Origin: Thioalkalivibrio sp.
Lineage (GTDB): Bacteria > Pseudomonadota > Gammaproteobacteria > Ectothiorhodospirales > Ectothiorhodospiraceae
Direction: 5' to 3'
NCBI GenBank assembly: GCA_007136145.1
Contig: SLHN01000033.1
Location: forward strand, 1-6,592
Length of the DNA: 6,592 nucleotides
Shown: positions 1-5,210 of the stretch, piece after piece
How the letters are laid out: each line of letters opens with the position of its first letter
How positions within the stretch are numbered: the stretch's first letter is position 1
The notes under the pieces: generated by a model
Told to the model about the DNA's origin: nothing
Seen by the model: only the letters and a program-made list of their open reading frames with translations
Databases searched by the model: none
Program-made: the position numbers and the translations under genes

Positions 1-87
1 AAGCGCGACGACCCAGCCGGTGAACACGCCGCCGACCGTGGGGGCGGCGGCGTGGGGCGTTGGATGCCCTCGAGCGCGGATACCGGC
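1..87. other. Left edge, downstream of the TPR gene; no complete gene
   Basis: These 87 bases follow the stop of the minus-strand TPR gene. On the minus strand an open frame runs off the window edge and includes a possible GTG at 27-25 followed by codons for FTGWVVAL. That is the hydrophobic style of the start of a membrane transporter, but only nine codons are visible and the ribosome site is weak. No hairpin with a T-tract marks an obvious terminator. I cannot name a gene here. Confidence 0.25.
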
Positions 88-1707
88 TCAGTCGTGGCGT
101 GCCAGCACCCGGGCCCGGTCGATGGTGTCACGCTCGGCGTTCGGCGCAATCTCCAGCAGCCGCGCCGCCCAGCGTACCGCTGCATCCGGATCACCCGCCG
201 CCTCGGCGGCACGAACGGCACCGAAGAGCGTGTTGTAACGGCCCGGCCACATGCCGTCGGACTGTTCGAACGCGGTCAGGGCCTCGTCCGGACGGTCCAG
301 TGCGAGCAGCAGCTCGCCGAGTGCCTCGTAGGGTGGCAACAGCGCGCCGGGGCTCACCGGGTGCTTCTCCACCGAGGACTCGAGCTCGCCGGCCGTGCGC
401 ATCCGTTCGACGGCACGCTCGTGGTCGCCTTCGGCATATGCGATGAAGCCGGCCAGGATGTTCCGGTCGGCCTCGATGTAGACCGGGAAGCGGTCGTCAG
501 GGGCCGACTCCGCCCCTTCGGCCAGGTCTGCCAGCCGCTGCTCGGCCTCGCGGGCGGCTTCCAGGTCACCGGTGTGGACCGCGCCCAGGCCACGGGCATA
601 CCAGCTCAGCCCCTCGGCCCAATGGAAGTTCTCCCAGGCGATGTAGTCGGGTACGCGTGGCTCGATCGCGGCCGCAGCTTCCCAGTCACGCTGCTCGACC
701 GCCAGCCGTGCCGGAATCGCGGCCAGATGAAATGCCCCGGGGAAAGTGCCCTGGTGACGACCCTCGTCCCAAGTGGCCTGGCGGATCTGTTCGGCGGCCG
801 AGTCCTCGCCGCGCTGCAGATGACCGTAGACGAGGTAGTCGACGGCGTGGATGTAGTGGAACGAGATTGCGCCATTGACGTCGTGTTCCCGCGCGACTTC
901 GGCAGAGCGCTCGTTCCAGTCGATCACCTGCGGCCAGTCGCCGAGACGCACGTAGATATGCGACGGCATGTGCAGTGCGTGCGGCACGTCGGGCGCGATC
1001 TTGCCGTAGGACTCGACCATCGCGAGCGCGTTCTCGGCACGCCCGTCGGCGTCGGTGGCATGAATCGCGTAGTGGATGGCGCCGGGGTGGGTCGACTCCT
1101 CTTCCCACACGCGCTTGAGGATCGCTTCGGCCTCGTCGTGCAGCGCATCGCGGTCAGCGGCCCGCGTGGCCTCGGTCAGCAGCGACAGCGCATAGAGAGC
1201 GGCGATGTCGTGATCGTCCGGGTAGGCCTGGTACGCGGTCGCCATGCCCTCGATCCAGCCGGAGAGACGATCCCATTGCCGGTCGGTTTCCGGCTCGAAG
1301 AACGCCGCGGTGGCCTCGATCAGCGCCTGTTCGCGCTCAGCGTTGACCGTTGCGCGCGCCTGCTCGATCGCGTCGCGGCCACGGGCCACTTCGGCATCGC
1401 TCGGCGTGGTGGCCCACAGCGGCTGGAACAACGTGGTCGCCACGCCCCAGTGGGCCATCGCGCAGTCGGGGTGGGCCTCGGCAATCGTGGCGAACTCGCC
1501 GCGGGCCTGCACGTACATCATGTGGTGCATCAGCCCGAGGGCATGGTCAAACGCCGTTGCGGCCTCGTCCACGCAATCCGCGCCGAACGCGACCGTGCCG
1601 AGCTGTTGCTTGGCTCCGACGGCTGCGTCGGTATGCGTGTGATCGTGCTGGGCCGCGACTCCGGTTGCGAGCATCGCGGTCAGCAGTATCAGTGGGATTC
1701 TGTTCAT
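88..1707 (-). CDS. Exported tetratricopeptide-repeat protein
   Basis: This gene encodes a 539-residue protein. The chosen ATG at 1707 is preceded by GGAG seven or so bases away and starts a clean Sec signal peptide, MNRIPLILLTAMLATGVAA, with likely cleavage after residue 19, so the protein should be periplasmic or secreted. A His-rich start (HDHTHTD, 21-27) follows. Helical repeats run from about 48 to the C-terminus. The first (about 50-98, with DCAMAHWGVATTL) and the central motifs HPGAIHYAIHATD (207-219) and HALHMPSHIYVRLGDW (243-258) are typical of a large family of uncharacterised bacterial TPR proteins. More degenerate repeats lie around 366-392, 414-440 and 456-520. TPR arrays bind other proteins; no catalytic motif is visible and the function is unknown. 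The frame stays open to 1821, but differences between the repeat copies there do not favour third codon positions, so the upstream stretch is leader. Expression probably comes from the promoter and leader in the duplicated block. Confidence 0.88.
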   Translation of the reverse strand: MNRIPLILLTAMLATGVAAQHDHTHTDAAVGAKQQLGTVAFGADCVDEAATAFDHALGLMHHMMYVQARGEFATIAEAHPDCAMAHWGVATTLFQPLWATTPSDAEVARGRDAIEQARATVNAEREQALIEATAAFFEPETDRQWDRLSGWIEGMATAYQAYPDDHDIAALYALSLLTEATRAADRDALHDEAEAILKRVWEEESTHPGAIHYAIHATDADGRAENALAMVESYGKIAPDVPHALHMPSHIYVRLGDWPQVIDWNERSAEVAREHDVNGAISFHYIHAVDYLVYGHLQRGEDSAAEQIRQATWDEGRHQGTFPGAFHLAAIPARLAVEQRDWEAAAAIEPRVPDYIAWENFHWAEGLSWYARGLGAVHTGDLEAAREAEQRLADLAEGAESAPDDRFPVYIEADRNILAGFIAYAEGDHERAVERMRTAGELESSVEKHPVSPGALLPPYEALGELLLALDRPDEALTAFEQSDGMWPGRYNTLFGAVRAAEAAGDPDAAVRWAARLLEIAPNAERDTIDRARVLARHD

Positions 1708-1713
1708 GGTCAG

Positions 1714-1721
1714 TCTCCGTT
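1714..1721 (-). promoter_or_regulatory. Ribosome binding site of the TPR gene
   Basis: On the minus strand the bases before ATG 1707 read ACGGAGACTGACC. The GGAG core lies about seven to eight bases from the start and decides for this ATG over the in-frame upstream ones at 1725, 1818 and 1821. This start also begins the signal peptide directly. Confidence 0.6.
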
Positions 1722-1754
1722 CCATGTTGGTGTGCTCAAGGCGCCGGGTGCGCC

Positions 1755-1822
1755 GGTGATGCGAATACCGGACCGCCGGGGAGACGCAGCCTCGCGGCAG
1801 CGGGGTCCGGATCGACATCACC
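1755..1822 (-). promoter_or_regulatory. Structured 5' leader of the TPR mRNA, copy A
   Basis: In minus-strand RNA three stems nest. P1 pairs 1822-1815 (GGUGAUGU) with 1762-1755 (GCAUCACC), with a U-G pair closing the inner end. P2 pairs 1810-1804 (CCGGACC) with 1774-1768 (GGUCCGG). P3 pairs 1793-1789 (GAGGC) with 1785-1781 (GUCUC) around a UGC triloop, using one G-U pair. The other copy (5032-5099) forms the same fold. Substitutions between copies fall mostly in the loops. The outer stem begins at or next to the predicted transcription start near 1823, so this would be a 5'-terminal hairpin. No U-tract follows, so it does not look like an intrinsic terminator, and the ribosome site lies about 35 bases beyond it and is not obviously sequestered. 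Role (mRNA stability, protein binding, ligand sensing) is unknown. Confidence 0.6.
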
Positions 1823-1829
1823 TGATTCG

Positions 1830-1902
1830 AGTCTAGAAATTGGATCGCACGGGGGTTTGCAGAATGTTGCGGCCGAGCCGCGGATCTTGCGGTTCATTGC
1901 GG
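1830..1902 (-). promoter_or_regulatory. Putative activator sites and promoter, copy A
   Basis: On the plus strand TTGCGG occurs at 1867-1872, 1887-1892 and 1897-1902, so the starts are 20 and 10 bp apart and lie on one face of the helix. AraC-family proteins contact two successive major grooves about one turn apart, so these are candidate sites. A -10-like TAGACT lies on the minus strand at 1835-1830, predicting a start near 1823. The matching -35 position (about 1858-1853, AAACCC) is poor, as expected for an activator-dependent promoter. The hexamers would sit at roughly -46, -66 and -76. All of this lies in the part identical between the copies. Binding is inference. Confidence 0.45.
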
Positions 1903-1933
1903 ATCGCGGCCGGAGGGTGCGGATCCGGGCGCG

Positions 1934-2134
1934 TCAGACACTGCGCTGGAGCTGGTTCCGGTATTCGCTGGGCGTGGCGCCGACCGCCTGCCGGAACTGT
2001 CGCGCCAGCTGTGGAACGGAGTAGCCGGTGGCGGCGGCGACCGCCGTCACCGACAGGGGGGTATGGGCCAGAAGTTCCTGCGCGCGCTGAATGCGAAACC
2101 GCGTGAGGTATTGGTGCGGGGGCATTCCGTGGCT
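1934..2134 (-). pseudogene. 3' fragment of an AraC-family regulator gene
   Basis: This stretch encodes the last 66 residues of the regulator found complete at 5211-6101, starting at the equivalent of S231 and including the second helix-turn-helix (SVTAVAAATGYSVPQLARQF) and the stop at 1934-1936. The first helix-turn-helix and the whole sensor part are missing. The DNA shows three differences from the intact gene up to codon 290, and the last two residues are SV instead of GA. It ends at the duplication junction 2134/2135. An internal ATG at 2125 leaves a 63-residue frame, but with no ribosome site and half of the DNA-binding domain it is probably not a working protein. Confidence 0.9.
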
Positions 2135-2528
2135 CGACCCGGTCGGTTACACCCCCGACCGCGAACCCAACGACCGCCGCGAGGAGGCGCAACCCATCCG
2201 CCTCGGCGCGGACACCACCGGTTTGCTCGGCTACGTTTCCAGAAACGAACGCGACACCGAGGACTGGTTCAGGGTCGACACCGGTGCCGAAGGCGTGCTG
2301 TCGGTCAGTGTGGCGGCGCAGGAAAGCCTGCGCATCACGTTGCGGCTGTTCGACGCCGAGGGTCGTAGCCTGCGCGCGTCGACGGGTGGGTCGACTTCCA
2401 GCCGGGACGTCGAACGCACCGAGCTTCCCGCCGGCGTCTATTTCATCCGTGTAGCACGCAGTGGCGGCCAGGGGGGCTACACGGTCCGGCCGGTGTTCAC
2501 GCCGGCCCCGTCCGCTGCCAGCCGCTGA
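2135..2528 (+). pseudogene. 3' fragment of a gene with a C-terminal PPC-type domain
   Basis: From codon 2136 the plus-strand frame reads about 130 residues and stops at 2526-2528. It matches the bacterial pre-peptidase C-terminal (PPC) beta-sandwich pattern: REPNDRREEAQPIRLG, then DTEDWFRVDT, SLRITLRLFDAEGRSL, and near the end ELPAGVYFIRVARSG with GGYTV. Such domains sit at the C-termini of secreted proteases and other exported proteins and are usually removed or used as binding modules. The rest of the parent protein is absent: the sequence starts exactly where the AraC repeat ends. The frame is open backwards to an ATG at 2091, antisense to the araC fragment, giving a possible 145-residue chimera without a signal peptide. 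I regard it as a broken gene. Confidence 0.72.
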
Positions 2529-2594
2529 GGCGTCGCCAACCGCGCTGTTCGTGGCGCGCCTGCCACCGTGCTTGTTCGGCGGCAACCCGGCGGA

Positions 2595-3024
2595 TCAGGG
2601 TCCGTTGGGGATATCCCCCTCGTCAGGTTCCGGTTCCACCGCCTCGAGCTGCTCCATCAGCGCAATCGCGACGCCGAGGAAGTCGGAGTCGGTCACGAGC
2701 CCGCGCAGTTCCCCGTCGCGGGTCACCGGCAGGCAGCTGCGCTTGCGCCGCAGCATCAGCAGTGCGGCATGGCGGGTTGCTGCGCTCATCCACCGTCTCG
2801 AGGTCACGCACCATGACCTCGTCCACATGGCGTGGCCCGTTGTTGCCGGCGAGCAGCACGTCGGTTTGTGCGACCAGCCCCACCAGGCTACCGGCGGTAT
2901 TCAGTACCGGTACGTGGCGGATCCGGTGCTGCGCCATCAGGTGGCGGACGTCATCCACGGTTGCATCCGGTTGGACGACCACGAGATTCTGCCTGGGAGT
3001 TATGATATCGCTGATATCGAGCAT
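2595..3024 (-). pseudogene. Two-CBS-domain protein gene, split by a frameshift
   Basis: The start ATG at 3024 follows AAGGAAAGG eight bases upstream. The first frame encodes CBS domain 1 (about residues 3-62: ISDIITPRQNLVVVQPDATV, then MAQHRIRHVPVL and LVGLVAQTDVLLA) and enters domain 2 at VDEVMVRDLETVDE. The homology then moves to another frame, MSAATRHAALLMLRRKRSC, VTRDGELRGLVTDSDFLGVA, ending in an acidic tail (EAVEPEPDEGD) at the stop 2595-2597. The shift lies near 2787-2792 and equals one extra base, or two missing bases, in this sequence. Repaired, the protein would be about 142 residues, the usual size for a stand-alone CBS pair, which senses adenosine nucleotides in many proteins. It may be a true pseudogene or a sequencing error; high third-position GC continues on both sides, so any decay is recent. 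Confidence 0.8.
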
Positions 3025-3214
3025 GATTACGGCCTTTCCTTGGTTGTGCGTCCATCTTGGCGCACGCCCGCTTGCGGGTGTTGATCTAGCTCACATCCGC
3101 CGCCGCCACTCCTCGCCTGGAACCGGCAAAAGCCAAGGGCTGAATCCTGTCGTATCGTGTTCCGTGGACGCCACCCGTGCGCAACACGCGGCGAATCGGA
3201 ATGCGGAATGCCCG
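3025..3214. other. Intergenic region between the CBS gene and the toxin gene
   Basis: Apart from the Crp/Fnr-type box at 3081-3094, the 190 bases between the CBS start and the toxin stop show no convincing gene, terminator hairpin or RNA gene. Small frames on both strands lack ribosome sites and recognisable protein features. Confidence 0.5.
3081..3094 (-). promoter_or_regulatory. Crp/Fnr-type box upstream of the CBS gene
   Basis: The plus strand reads TTGATCTAGCTCAC. The left half is a perfect Fnr/Anr half site (TTGAT) and the right half matches three of five positions of ATCAA, with the usual four-base spacer. Its centre (3087.5) lies about 63 bases before the CBS ATG, so a start 41.5 bases downstream, near 3046, would leave a leader of about 22 bases. 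A weak -10 (CAAGAT) lies near 3059-3054. CBS genes under Anr/Fnr control are known in proteobacteria. The factor itself is not in the window. Confidence 0.45.
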
Positions 3215-3610
3215 CTACCAAAGCGTTTCGATCGCCCTGAACGCTTGCAATTTCCTGTCCTTCGTTACCAGGCGCGCTTTATGGTGGAGCGTTGTTGCGG
3301 CAATCAAGCGATCCGCGGGGTCCTGGTGCTGGAGGAGCGTGGTTTGTGATAGCGCAGCGATCTCCGGGCTGATGGGCAGGACTTCCAGCGCCATGGCGGC
3401 GATGATATCCGCGATATAGAGATCGACCGGTTCCTGTGGGGTAATGCGCCCCTTCTCCGCCAACATGGCGATCTCCCAAAGGGAAATATCGGCACAAGCC
3501 ATTTGCTGGTTGCGCATGCCATCCCTGAGCGTACGCGTCGCCTTGTTGGACAACTGTTCGGGTGCATCCGCCCAGAACAGCAGAACATGGGTATCACAGA
3601 TTATCTTCAT
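3215..3610 (-). CDS. vapC: PIN-domain toxin, VapC type
   Basis: The gene encodes 131 residues, the standard VapC length. PIN-domain ribonuclease toxins cut specific RNAs, often initiator tRNA or rRNA, using Mg2+ held by acidic residues. These are visible: D6 in KIICDTHVLLFW, E46 in ISLWEIAMLAEKGRI, D97 and D100 in QDPADRLIAATTL, and D118 in VTKDRKL. All expected acidic positions are kept, so the enzyme should be active. The ATG at 3610 overlaps the antitoxin gene by 17 bases, indicating one transcript and coupled translation. The motif style (DTHVLLFW, LQHQDPADRLIAATT) is that of the group paired with Phd/YefM antitoxins. The target RNA cannot be read from the sequence. Confidence 0.92.
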   Translation of the reverse strand: MKIICDTHVLLFWADAPEQLSNKATRTLRDGMRNQQMACADISLWEIAMLAEKGRITPQEPVDLYIADIIAAMALEVLPISPEIAALSQTTLLQHQDPADRLIAATTLHHKARLVTKDRKLQAFRAIETLW

Positions 3611-3836
3611 CGGCGCTCCATGCCTCTGCGTCGACCGGAGCGAGAATATCGCCGGTGATGGCTGTGCCGCGGAGTTTCTTCAGGCGCTCAAGGGCAGCCT
3701 TTTGGCGGTCATGCTCCGGCACGATTCTCGCAACGACCTGACCGCGAGATGTGATACGCAACTCCTCACCTTTCCCTACCCTTTTCAAGTAGAGGGGAAG
3801 GTTCTTGCGCAACTCGGTGATATTCACCTGAGACAT
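3594..3836 (-). CDS. Antitoxin, Phd/YefM family
   Basis: The gene encodes 80 residues beginning MSQVNITELRKNLPLYLKRV, followed by GEELRITSRGQVVARIVP. This is the Phd/YefM N-terminal fold that dimerises, binds the operator and represses its own promoter. The C-terminal part (LKKLRGTAITGDILAPVDAEAWSADEDNL) is acidic and likely unfolded until it wraps the toxin and blocks its active site. It precedes and overlaps the toxin gene, the normal order. An AGAGAG stretch four bases before the ATG serves as a modest ribosome site. The promoter region just upstream holds an inverted repeat (3848-3868) suited to autoregulation. Confidence 0.92.
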   Translation of the reverse strand: MSQVNITELRKNLPLYLKRVGKGEELRITSRGQVVARIVPEHDRQKAALERLKKLRGTAITGDILAPVDAEAWSADEDNL

Positions 3837-3847
3837 TTCGCTCTCTT

Positions 3848-3868
3848 CTGTACGCTATATCTGTACAG
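3848..3868. promoter_or_regulatory. Dyad operator of the toxin-antitoxin pair
   Basis: The sequence is CTGTAC, nine bases, GTACAG: a perfect six-base inverted repeat 11 bases upstream of the antitoxin ATG. The right arm is part of the palindrome CTGTACAG (3861-3868). The spacer contains a TATA-rich stretch that could be the -10 region, so a bound antitoxin would block RNA polymerase. The minus strand from 3880 also reads AAATGTGA, six bases, GTACA, which resembles a Crp half site, but the other half is poor. The operator role is inferred from position and symmetry. Confidence 0.6.
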
Positions 3869-3899
3869 ACTATCACATTTATCGCGCCGCGGTCCGCGT

Positions 3900-4204
3900 T
3901 GTCGCCACCCTCCATCCGCCCGCGCTGCTGGGCAGCGCTCGAAGGCAGGCGTCCGTCGAACAAGGATTGCCCGAGTGCGAAATCGTGCAGTGCGCCGTCG
4001 CCGGTCCTCAGGAAGCGCACGTGATCGGCGGTGAGCTGGCAGAGCCAGCCGTCGTGTCGTGTGGGCCTTGTGCGAGTGAAGAGCCGGGTATTGTAAAGCG
4101 CAAGGTTGAGGCCGGCCTCCGATGTCCCGGGCGGAGCAGTACTTGAACGGGTCGATGCCGCGTTTGGCGAACAGGCCGATGAAGAGGTCGGCAGGCTCTT
4201 CGGT
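3900..4204 (-). pseudogene. Unidentified minus-strand gene fragment with a frameshift
   Basis: I do not recognise this protein. Reading down from about 4204 one frame gives EEPADLFIGLFAKRGIDP then FKYCSARDIGG, with nearly every third base G or C, as in real genes here. Near 4110 the coding look moves to a second frame: GLNLALYNTRLFTRTRP, GWLCQLTADHVRFLRTGD and ALHDFALGQSLFDGRLP. Together they suggest about 90-100 residues of one broken protein. A stop at 4237-4235 and the plus-strand PIN start at 4210 bound it on the right, and it runs into the toxin-antitoxin promoter on the left. No start codon or ribosome site is present. It could also be a chance open stretch. Confidence 0.35.
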
Positions 4205-4209
4205 CTCCC

Positions 4210-4400
4210 GTGAAGCTGCTGCTGGATACCCAGATCATGGTGTGGTGGCTGCTGGGCGATCCGTCGCCTCCTTGGCCGTCTACCGGCGGGTATGGGCGCG
4301 GGAGGGTGCGATCCTGTCGCTTGCTGCGCTCTGTGCGCGGGACGAGGAACTGATTGCCGCTGCAATGATCGTCCACGAAGCTCTGCGGGGGCGCGCGGCT
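4210..4400 (+). pseudogene. Remnant of a second PIN-domain (VapC-like) toxin gene
   Basis: A GTG at 4210 starts VKLLLDTQIMVWWLLGDPS, a textbook VapC N-terminus with the first catalytic aspartate (D6). The frame then loses its family character and stops at 4351-4353. A neighbouring frame continues with VASLAVYRRVWAREGAILS, similar to the helix and strand expected next, so a frameshift near 4262 is likely. The later motifs (WE, DPADR and the last aspartate) are missing. No ribosome site precedes the GTG and no antitoxin is recognisable upstream. It is distinct from the intact toxin at 3215-3610 and faces the other way. Confidence 0.55.
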
Positions 4401-4534
4401 TGCGTGGCGCAAGGTGCGCCGTATGACGGGGCATTCGGCCTCGGGGGCCGGACCGCGAGGAGGCGCGGCGCGTGGCTCCGCTCACCCACCGCACGCCGCC
4501 CCCCCGTTCCGTTCAGGTCTGGATTATCCCCCGC
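4401..4534. other. Spacer downstream of the DUF302 gene
   Basis: These 134 bases lie between the PIN remnant and the stop of the DUF302 gene. They are very GC-rich, hold short frames without family features, and show no clear hairpin plus T-tract terminator for the DUF302 transcript. Confidence 0.4.
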
Positions 4535-4978
4535 TCAGTCGAACACGGTGTCCAGCATCGCCTCGAAAGCGGGCAGGGCCTTGTCCCCGGCCCTCTCGAG
4601 GTTGGGATCGGGGTAGAGTTCGTTCATGAAACGCGGGTGCAGCAGTGACATCCGGGTGAGATTCCCTTCCTCGTAGATCGCGAGGTGACCGCAGGGCAGC
4701 ATCGCGGATGCCTTCATGTCTGCCTGGAAGAAGTCCGGGCCGATCGGCGGGTAGCAGATCTTCATGATTGTCACTTCTCCTCCCTTCAGCGGGTGCTCCG
4801 AGAGGAACAGCCAGTCGTCGTGCCCTTCCGCATATTGCCGGATCCTGGCGGCTAGTTCCGCGGGCGAGTCGGTGGTATCGCGGATGATGAAGATCCCGTC
4901 GTCCGCGGTGGCGACCGATACGTGGGTGAAGGCCGTCAGACAGCCGGCAACCAGCATGCTTGTGGTCAGGTGTTTCAT
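4535..4978 (-). CDS. Periplasmic DUF302 protein
   Basis: The gene encodes 147 residues. The ATG at 4978 has an excellent ribosome site, AAGGAGGAG, seven or so bases away and opens a signal peptide ending VSVATA-DDG (cleavage after about residue 25). VAGC at 10-13 resembles a lipobox, but the stretch before it is very short, so ordinary export is more likely. The mature part fits the DUF302 fold: an N-terminal segment with AELAARIRQYAEGHDDWLFL, then GGEVTIMKICYPP (67-78), a core with SAMLPCGHLAIYEEGN (91-106), and a C-terminal helix (ALPAFEAMLDTVFD). Members are small alpha/beta domains in the cytoplasm or periplasm, with no established reaction. Cysteines at 75 and 96 remain in the mature part. 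The gene lies downstream of the AraC-type regulator, behind the promoter and leader of repeat copy B, so AraC control is likely. Confidence 0.88.
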   Translation of the reverse strand: MKHLTTSMLVAGCLTAFTHVSVATADDGIFIIRDTTDSPAELAARIRQYAEGHDDWLFLSEHPLKGGEVTIMKICYPPIGPDFFQADMKASAMLPCGHLAIYEEGNLTRMSLLHPRFMNELYPDPNLERAGDKALPAFEAMLDTVFD

Positions 4979-4983
4979 GAGTG

Positions 4984-4992
4984 CTCCTCCTT
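4984..4992 (-). promoter_or_regulatory. Strong ribosome binding site of the DUF302 gene
   Basis: The minus strand reads GAAGGAGGAGCACTC immediately before ATG 4978, a near-perfect Shine-Dalgarno sequence at normal distance. It fixes this start and rules out the longer in-frame extension to 5098, which lies in the noncoding leader. Confidence 0.8.
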
Positions 4993-5031
4993 CGTTGTGG
5001 TTCGGATCGGCCTGCACGCGCTGGGTGTGCC

Positions 5032-5099
5032 GGTGATGCGAATAACGGACCGCCGGGGAGGCGCTGCCTCGCGAGAGCGTGGTCCGGATCGGCATCACC
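5032..5099 (-). promoter_or_regulatory. Structured 5' leader of the DUF302 mRNA, copy B
   Basis: In minus-strand RNA P1 pairs 5099-5092 (GGUGAUGC) with 5039-5032 (GCAUCACC), eight Watson-Crick pairs. P2 pairs 5086-5081 (CGGACC) with 5051-5046 (GGUCCG). P3 pairs 5070-5066 (GAGGC) with 5062-5058 (GCCUC) around AGC. The two U-G pairs of copy A are C-G or G-C here. The outer stem starts at or next to the predicted transcription start near 5100. About 40 bases separate it from the ribosome site. It does not match a riboswitch class that I can name. Confidence 0.6.
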
Positions 5100-5106
5100 T
5101 GATTCG

Positions 5107-5179
5107 AGTCTAGAAATTGGATCGCACGGGGGTTTGCAGAATGTTGCGGCCGAGCCGCGGATCTTGCGGTTCATTGCGG
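5107..5179 (-). promoter_or_regulatory. Putative activator sites and promoter, copy B
   Basis: Plus-strand TTGCGG hexamers lie at 5144-5149, 5164-5169 and 5174-5179, with the same 20 and 10 bp steps as copy A. A -10-like TAGACT is at 5112-5107 on the minus strand. The region lies between the araC stop and the DUF302 gene. A short inverted repeat, GCGGC-CGA-GCCGC (5146-5158), overlaps the first hexamer. I infer a site for the adjacent AraC-type protein, which would make the regulator drive its downstream neighbour. Confidence 0.45.
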
Positions 5180-5210
5180 ATCGCGGCAGGAGGGTGCGGA
5201 TCCATGCGCA

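Larger units (their letters stand above)
1741..2134. repeat. Direct repeat copy A (394 bp): leader, promoter region and araC 3' end
   Basis: This block matches 5018-5411 in the same orientation with a constant offset of 3277 and no gaps. I count 20 differences in 394 positions, about 95% identity. Bases 1816-1910 are identical in both copies. On the minus strand the block runs from codon 231 of an AraC-family gene, through its stop, an intergenic promoter region and a structured leader, to about 34 bases before the TPR start codon. The right end is abrupt: identity stops between 2134 and 2135, where a foreign gene fragment begins. The left end fades out near 1741. No transposase or terminal inverted repeats are visible, so a recombination or duplication event is more likely than an insertion sequence. 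Confidence 0.95.

Noticed and set aside
1708..1821. N-terminal extensions MMSIRTPLPRG... and MMPIRTTLSRG... on the TPR and DUF302 proteins, or a shared small upstream gene
   Set aside because: The nine differences between the copies in this part fall mostly on first and second codon positions, only two on third positions, so it does not evolve as coding sequence. Both real starts have ribosome sites and signal peptides.
52..1836. Plus-strand open frame of 594 codons across the TPR gene
   Set aside because: It is antisense to the TPR gene, which has a ribosome site, a signal peptide and family motifs. The plus-strand translation is rich in Arg and Gly and has no recognisable domain; long antisense frames are common in GC-rich DNA.
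1869..1881. GCGGC-CGA-GCCGC inverted repeat as a rho-independent terminator of araC (also 5146-5158)
   Set aside because: The stem is only five pairs and no T-tract follows on the minus strand. It overlaps the TTGCGG hexamers and fits a binding site at least as well.
2551..2566. GTGGC...GCCAC hairpin between the convergent PPC fragment and CBS gene as a bidirectional terminator
   Set aside because: The stem is five pairs with no flanking T or A tract; such hairpins are frequent by chance in GC-rich DNA.
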